IMG/VR virus record: IMGVR_UViG_3300009181_000033
Location: 233,895 to 297,894 of that record
DNA length: 64,000 nucleotides
Reading direction: 5' to 3' (one strand)
DNA from: a virus
Part shown: in pieces, positions 60,814 through 64,000 of the stretch
How positions within the stretch are numbered: the first letter of the stretch is position 1
How the letters are laid out: the number at the start of each line of letters is the position of its first letter
Notes under the pieces: model-generated
What the model was told of the DNA's origin: nothing
Seen by the model: the letters and a program-made list of their open reading frames with translations, nothing else
Database searches by the model: none
Position numbers and translations under genes: made by a program

Positions 60814-61544
60814 ACTCAATAGAGGATGTGAAAATTTGCGTCGCCATTTGTAATTACAATCACTCTCGCTATCTTAAGGAATCCATACAGAGCATTGTGG
60901 ATCAAACACACAAAAATCTTGATATTGCCGTTATTGATGATGGCTCAATCGACCAAGGAAATGTAAAGGACTTGGTTAAATCTTTTAACGACGAAAGAAT
61001 TAGGCTCATTCTTTTACCTACGAACAAAGGAAAATGGAATGCACTAAACACTGCCTTTTTGGGAACAGATGCAGTGATATGTACTTCTCATGATGCCGAC
61101 GATGTTTCTCTGCCGTGGAGATTAAAAGCCCAGATTAATTGCATGATTGAGACGAAGACTGTCCACAATTTGTGCGGCTTCATCTCTTGTTGGTCTGATC
61201 AAGAGGTGATAGATTACGCAACAAAGATTGAACTGCCTTCGGAAATGAAGGTAGCATCTGGCGATGCGGTCACGAAGAGCGTCCTTCAAGGTTTCGACAC
61301 TCCTGGAATCAACCATTATTTTACAGGCAATTTTGAAACTGCTGGTGTTAGTTCAATGTTCTATAAGAGAATTTGGGATTTAGGAATTAGATTTTTACCG
61401 CCTGGCAAAAACGTTAGGGTACTCATGAGTGAAGATTCTGATTTTAATTTTAGGCTCACGACAAGCCATCGTTCAACTTCTCTGTTATTAGAAACACCAT
61501 ATCTTTATAGAAGAAACACCAGCACAAACAAGGAAGAAAAATGA
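60810..61544 (+). CDS. Family 2 glycosyltransferase
   Basis: A 244-residue GT-A enzyme: ICVAICNYNHSRYLKESIQSIVDQTHKNLDIAVIDDGS at the start (nucleotide-sugar binding) and SHDADDVSLPWRLK as the DxD metal site, with a catalytic-type acid in MSEDSDFNFRL. The start is GTG at 60810 overlapping the upstream stop. It transfers a sugar from a nucleotide donor; the acceptor is unknown. Confidence 0.9.
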   Translation: MNSIEDVKICVAICNYNHSRYLKESIQSIVDQTHKNLDIAVIDDGSIDQGNVKDLVKSFNDERIRLILLPTNKGKWNALNTAFLGTDAVICTSHDADDVSLPWRLKAQINCMIETKTVHNLCGFISCWSDQEVIDYATKIELPSEMKVASGDAVTKSVLQGFDTPGINHYFTGNFETAGVSSMFYKRIWDLGIRFLPPGKNVRVLMSEDSDFNFRLTTSHRSTSLLLETPYLYRRNTSTNKEEK

Positions 61545-62293
61545 GCACTTCTTTTAAAATAGTTGTTCCCGTGTATAATTCGGAAAATTGGATTGAAAAA
61601 TGCCTATCTTCAATCAAGAATCAAAAACATAAAGAATTTGAATGTGCCATATACAATGATTGTAGCACCGATTCAACAGGCGAAAAAATAGAAGATTTTA
61701 TTAAAGAATATGGTGATGAAAGATTTACAGTCGTTCACAATTCTTCTAACAAGAAAACTCTGTTTAATCTCATAGATGGATGCCAAACACTTAAATCAAA
61801 AGAAGAGCCAGAGTCAGTTTTGGTGGTAGTCGATGGAGATGACTCTTTGTTCAGCGAATATTCTTTGAGCTTGGTCGATAACGTATATCAAAAAACTGGA
61901 ACGTCTTTGACATATGGTTCATTTGTTCATTGGCCTACAGGAGAGATTTCTAATTTTTCTAGGGAATTCCCGAATGAAGTAAGGGCAAATAATAATTACA
62001 GAAAATTCCCGTTCGTTTCCAGTCATCTTAGAACCTACAAGAGCTATCTTTGGAATTCCATATTGGATTCAGACCTTAGAGACACAGATGGAGAATATTT
62101 TAAGGTAGCTTGTGATGTTGCAACAATGATACCAATGTTAGAAATGGCTGGTGGAAATTTTATACACATTCCCAACATTCTATATGTTTATAATAGATGG
62201 AATCCACTGAGCGATGACGTCATTAATTCTTCAGAGCAAGGAAGAATAGATAGATTAATAAGGTCTAGAAAAAAATACGAGCCGTTTTTATGA
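61541..62293 (+). CDS. Family 2 glycosyltransferase
   Basis: A 250-residue GT-A enzyme with KIVVPVYNSENWIEKCLSSIKNQKHKEFECAIYNDCSTDST and VVVDGDDSLFSEYSL (DxD site). The C-terminal part (CDVATMIPMLEMAGGNFIHIPNILYVYNRWNP) is typical of this family. The start ATG overlaps the previous stop by 4 bases. Confidence 0.9.
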   Translation: MSTSFKIVVPVYNSENWIEKCLSSIKNQKHKEFECAIYNDCSTDSTGEKIEDFIKEYGDERFTVVHNSSNKKTLFNLIDGCQTLKSKEEPESVLVVVDGDDSLFSEYSLSLVDNVYQKTGTSLTYGSFVHWPTGEISNFSREFPNEVRANNNYRKFPFVSSHLRTYKSYLWNSILDSDLRDTDGEYFKVACDVATMIPMLEMAGGNFIHIPNILYVYNRWNPLSDDVINSSEQGRIDRLIRSRKKYEPFL

Positions 62294-63057
62294 GAGATTT
62301 TTATAGTTTTGCCATGTTGGGAAAATATGGCAGACTTGGCAATCAAATGTTTCAAGTAGCTACAGTCGCATCCCTTGCAAGATTAAAGGGGTGCGATTTA
62401 GTTTTACCCAATAATGAAAACACAATCATTAGAAAATGCTTCAATATCCCATGCATTGACGCAACAGAAGATCATTCCTTTTTAACAAAAGGAAGATGGC
62501 AAGAGCCAAGCTTTTGTTATTCTAGACAAATATTGGATCTTCCGACCAATGTTGATATATTGGGATATCTCCAATCGTGGAGGTATTTGTTTGATGAAAA
62601 ATATATTAGACAAATATTTTCTTTCGATAAAAGTGTCATCGAAAGATGCAAGAATAATTTGCCAATAGGAGAATTAATATCTTTACACGTGCGAAGAGGA
62701 GATTATCTAAAATTTCCAAAAGTTTTCCCATTGCCATCAGTTGAATATTATGAAGATGCAGTGTCTTCAATAAAGTCTGAGAGACAGGATGCAATACCAG
62801 TAATTTTCACCGATGACAAAAAATGGTGTGAAGAAAATTTTCCAAAAATGCAAATTTTTTCCACTTCAGAAATCGATGATTTGTGTATGATGTCGTTATG
62901 CAAACATCATGTGATTGCCAATAGTAGCTTTAGCTGGTGGGGGTCTTGGTTGGCAAAATCAGAAGAACAAATAGTGTATTCACCGCATGCATGGTTTGGT
63001 CCAGAAGGACCACAGGACACACAGGATTTATTGCCACCCTGGTACAGGAGATCTTAA
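62290..63057 (+). CDS. Alpha-1,2-fucosyltransferase (GT11)
   Basis: A 255-residue GT11 enzyme. The three family motifs are visible: GRLGNQMFQ near residue 14, SLHVRRGDY near residue 138 (the GDP-fucose-binding Arg residues), and NSSFSWWGSWLA near residue 217. It moves fucose from GDP-fucose to a galactose-type acceptor in O-antigen-like chains. This shows that the operon builds or modifies a fucosylated glycan. Confidence 0.93.
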   Translation: MRDFYSFAMLGKYGRLGNQMFQVATVASLARLKGCDLVLPNNENTIIRKCFNIPCIDATEDHSFLTKGRWQEPSFCYSRQILDLPTNVDILGYLQSWRYLFDEKYIRQIFSFDKSVIERCKNNLPIGELISLHVRRGDYLKFPKVFPLPSVEYYEDAVSSIKSERQDAIPVIFTDDKKWCEENFPKMQIFSTSEIDDLCMMSLCKHHVIANSSFSWWGSWLAKSEEQIVYSPHAWFGPEGPQDTQDLLPPWYRRS

Positions 63058-64000
63058 TGCTATTAGATTTAGAAAAAATTGTTGAAGTTTTTAACATTCC
63101 ACAAACAGGTGTTTTTCACGTGGGTGCTCACCACGGCCAAGAAATGGAAAGGTATAAAAAATTAAAACTTAAGAATGTTGTGATGTTCGAACCATCTCCA
63201 AAGACATTTGAAATACTACAAGAAAACCTAAAGGATGAAGAAGTTACATTGGTAAATTTGGGCCTGGCGTCAGAAGACTCTGAACTAGAGCTCTATGTTG
63301 AATCAGCAAATTTAGGACAGTCTAATAGTTTGCTCAAACCAATGCTCCACACATCACAATATCCAGACATAAAATTTGAATCAAAAGAAAAAGTGAACCT
63401 CACTTCTTTGGACAAGTGGTGCGAAAAAAATGAAGAAAAATCCATTGCCAACATAATGTCTTTAGACGTTCAAGGCTATGAGCTTGAAGTATTACTGGGT
63501 GCACAAAAAACTTTGAAAAACATTGACATCATTATATGCGAGGTCAATAGAAGTGAACTATACAAAGATTGTGCTTTTGTAATTGAAATAGACATCTTTT
63601 TAAGACACCATGGCTTCAGGAGAGTGGCAACAAACTGGGTCGGAAAAACTTGGGGTGACGCAGCATATGTAAAGGAGAACTTTGTGCAAAGTGTGTCGAA
63701 GATTCCATCCATCGACATAATAGACAAATCATTTTCACACTCTAAGAGTGTTTTGGGATTTGATTCAGCTTGCCTATTGCCTACTTCTAAATTTAATTGG
63801 AATAGAGAGAAGACAGGTGATTTCGATTTTGTTGTTATAACCGATGAATCTGTCGCCACCAAGACTGAAAAAAGAAAAATTGCTTGGCTTTTGGAACCTA
63901 ATGACATATCAAATCATGCATACAACTATGTAGAAAATCACCAAAATGATTTTGTCGGAATAGTTTCTCATGACATAAATTTTGTTCAAAAAATTGAAAA
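63057..64000 (+). CDS. FkbM-type methyltransferase with extra C-terminal domain, 3' end outside window
   Basis: The frame runs from ATG 63057 (TAATG overlap with the previous stop) to the window edge without a stop. Residues 1-185 are an FkbM SAM-dependent methyltransferase: GVFHVGAHHGQEMERYKKL (SAM-binding), VVMFEPSPKTFEIL, IMSLDVQGYELEVLLGAQ. After a linker, KIAWLLEPNDISNHAYNYV and IVSHDINFVQKI resemble the nucleotide-sugar-binding half of a second glycosyltransferase-like domain. A methylation-plus-transfer fusion is inferred. The C-terminus cannot be seen. Confidence 0.8.
   Translation, partial: MLLDLEKIVEVFNIPQTGVFHVGAHHGQEMERYKKLKLKNVVMFEPSPKTFEILQENLKDEEVTLVNLGLASEDSELELYVESANLGQSNSLLKPMLHTSQYPDIKFESKEKVNLTSLDKWCEKNEEKSIANIMSLDVQGYELEVLLGAQKTLKNIDIIICEVNRSELYKDCAFVIEIDIFLRHHGFRRVATNWVGKTWGDAAYVKENFVQSVSKIPSIDIIDKSFSHSKSVLGFDSACLLPTSKFNWNREKTGDFDFVVITDESVATKTEKRKIAWLLEPNDISNHAYNYVENHQNDFVGIVSHDINFVQKIE

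Overview
This window looks like part of the genome of a large tailed phage of the T4 superfamily (contractile-tailed myovirus). The head and packaging genes are recognisable T4-type proteins in T4-like grouping: terminase large subunit (gp17), portal (gp20), prohead protease (gp21), scaffold (gp22), major capsid (gp23), neck proteins (gp13, gp14), a probable gp15 and tail sheath (gp18). A T4-type primase, a Mre11/Rad50 (gp47/gp46) protein and a gp4-like head-completion nuclease accompany them. The host cannot be read from the sequence. No bacterial housekeeping genes, insertion sequences or CRISPR arrays were seen.

Layout. 1-1026: 3' part of a homing-endonuclease-like gene on the plus strand, then a bidirectional terminator. 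1045-10370 (minus): two very large tail sheath paralogues, a gp15-like protein, and neck proteins gp14 and gp13. 10418-12730: small genes, a tRNA-Gln(TTG) with tRNA-like remnants, and an acidic repeat protein, with terminators at about 12300 and 12700. 12742-16513: a ParB-like protein and a small partner carrying a shared N-terminal tag, an HNH nuclease, a YkgJ-type cysteine-cluster protein and a second large homing endonuclease. 16545-29033: major capsid protein, scaffold, two duplicated small proteins, two tagged small proteins, protease, a core-locus protein, an intein-containing portal, another tagged protein and terminase. 29030-36192: gp47-gp46 fusion, a tagged membrane protein, primase, RuvC-like resolvase and gp4-like nuclease. 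36195-51440: seven virion structural proteins (LamG-like, FN3-like, repeated N- and C-terminal modules, and a 1566-residue Ala/Lys-rich protein). 51483-58226: PIN-PhoH ATPase, a small sigma-region-4-like protein on the opposite strand, an Hc1-histone-like protein, a DinG/XPD helicase, ClpP, small unknowns and a divergent GroEL-apical-domain-like protein. 58227-58456: divergent intergenic region with a 33-bp tandem repeat. 58457-64000 (plus): a glycan operon with glycosyltransferases, a GT11 fucosyltransferase and an FkbM methyltransferase that runs off the window.

How it works together. Most minus-strand genes form tightly packed operons, many with 1-4 nt stop/start overlaps, for building the head, packaging DNA and assembling the tail. 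The plus-strand glycan operon probably decorates virion or host-surface polymers. The most striking unexplained signal is a short N-terminal helix with L/I-x-E sites in six unrelated proteins around the capsid genes, plus a C-terminal 'ERWxxLAGI' tail shared by the scaffold and the ParB-like protein. I read these as a candidate capsid-core targeting and processing system, comparable in logic to the T4 internal-protein capsid-targeting sequence.
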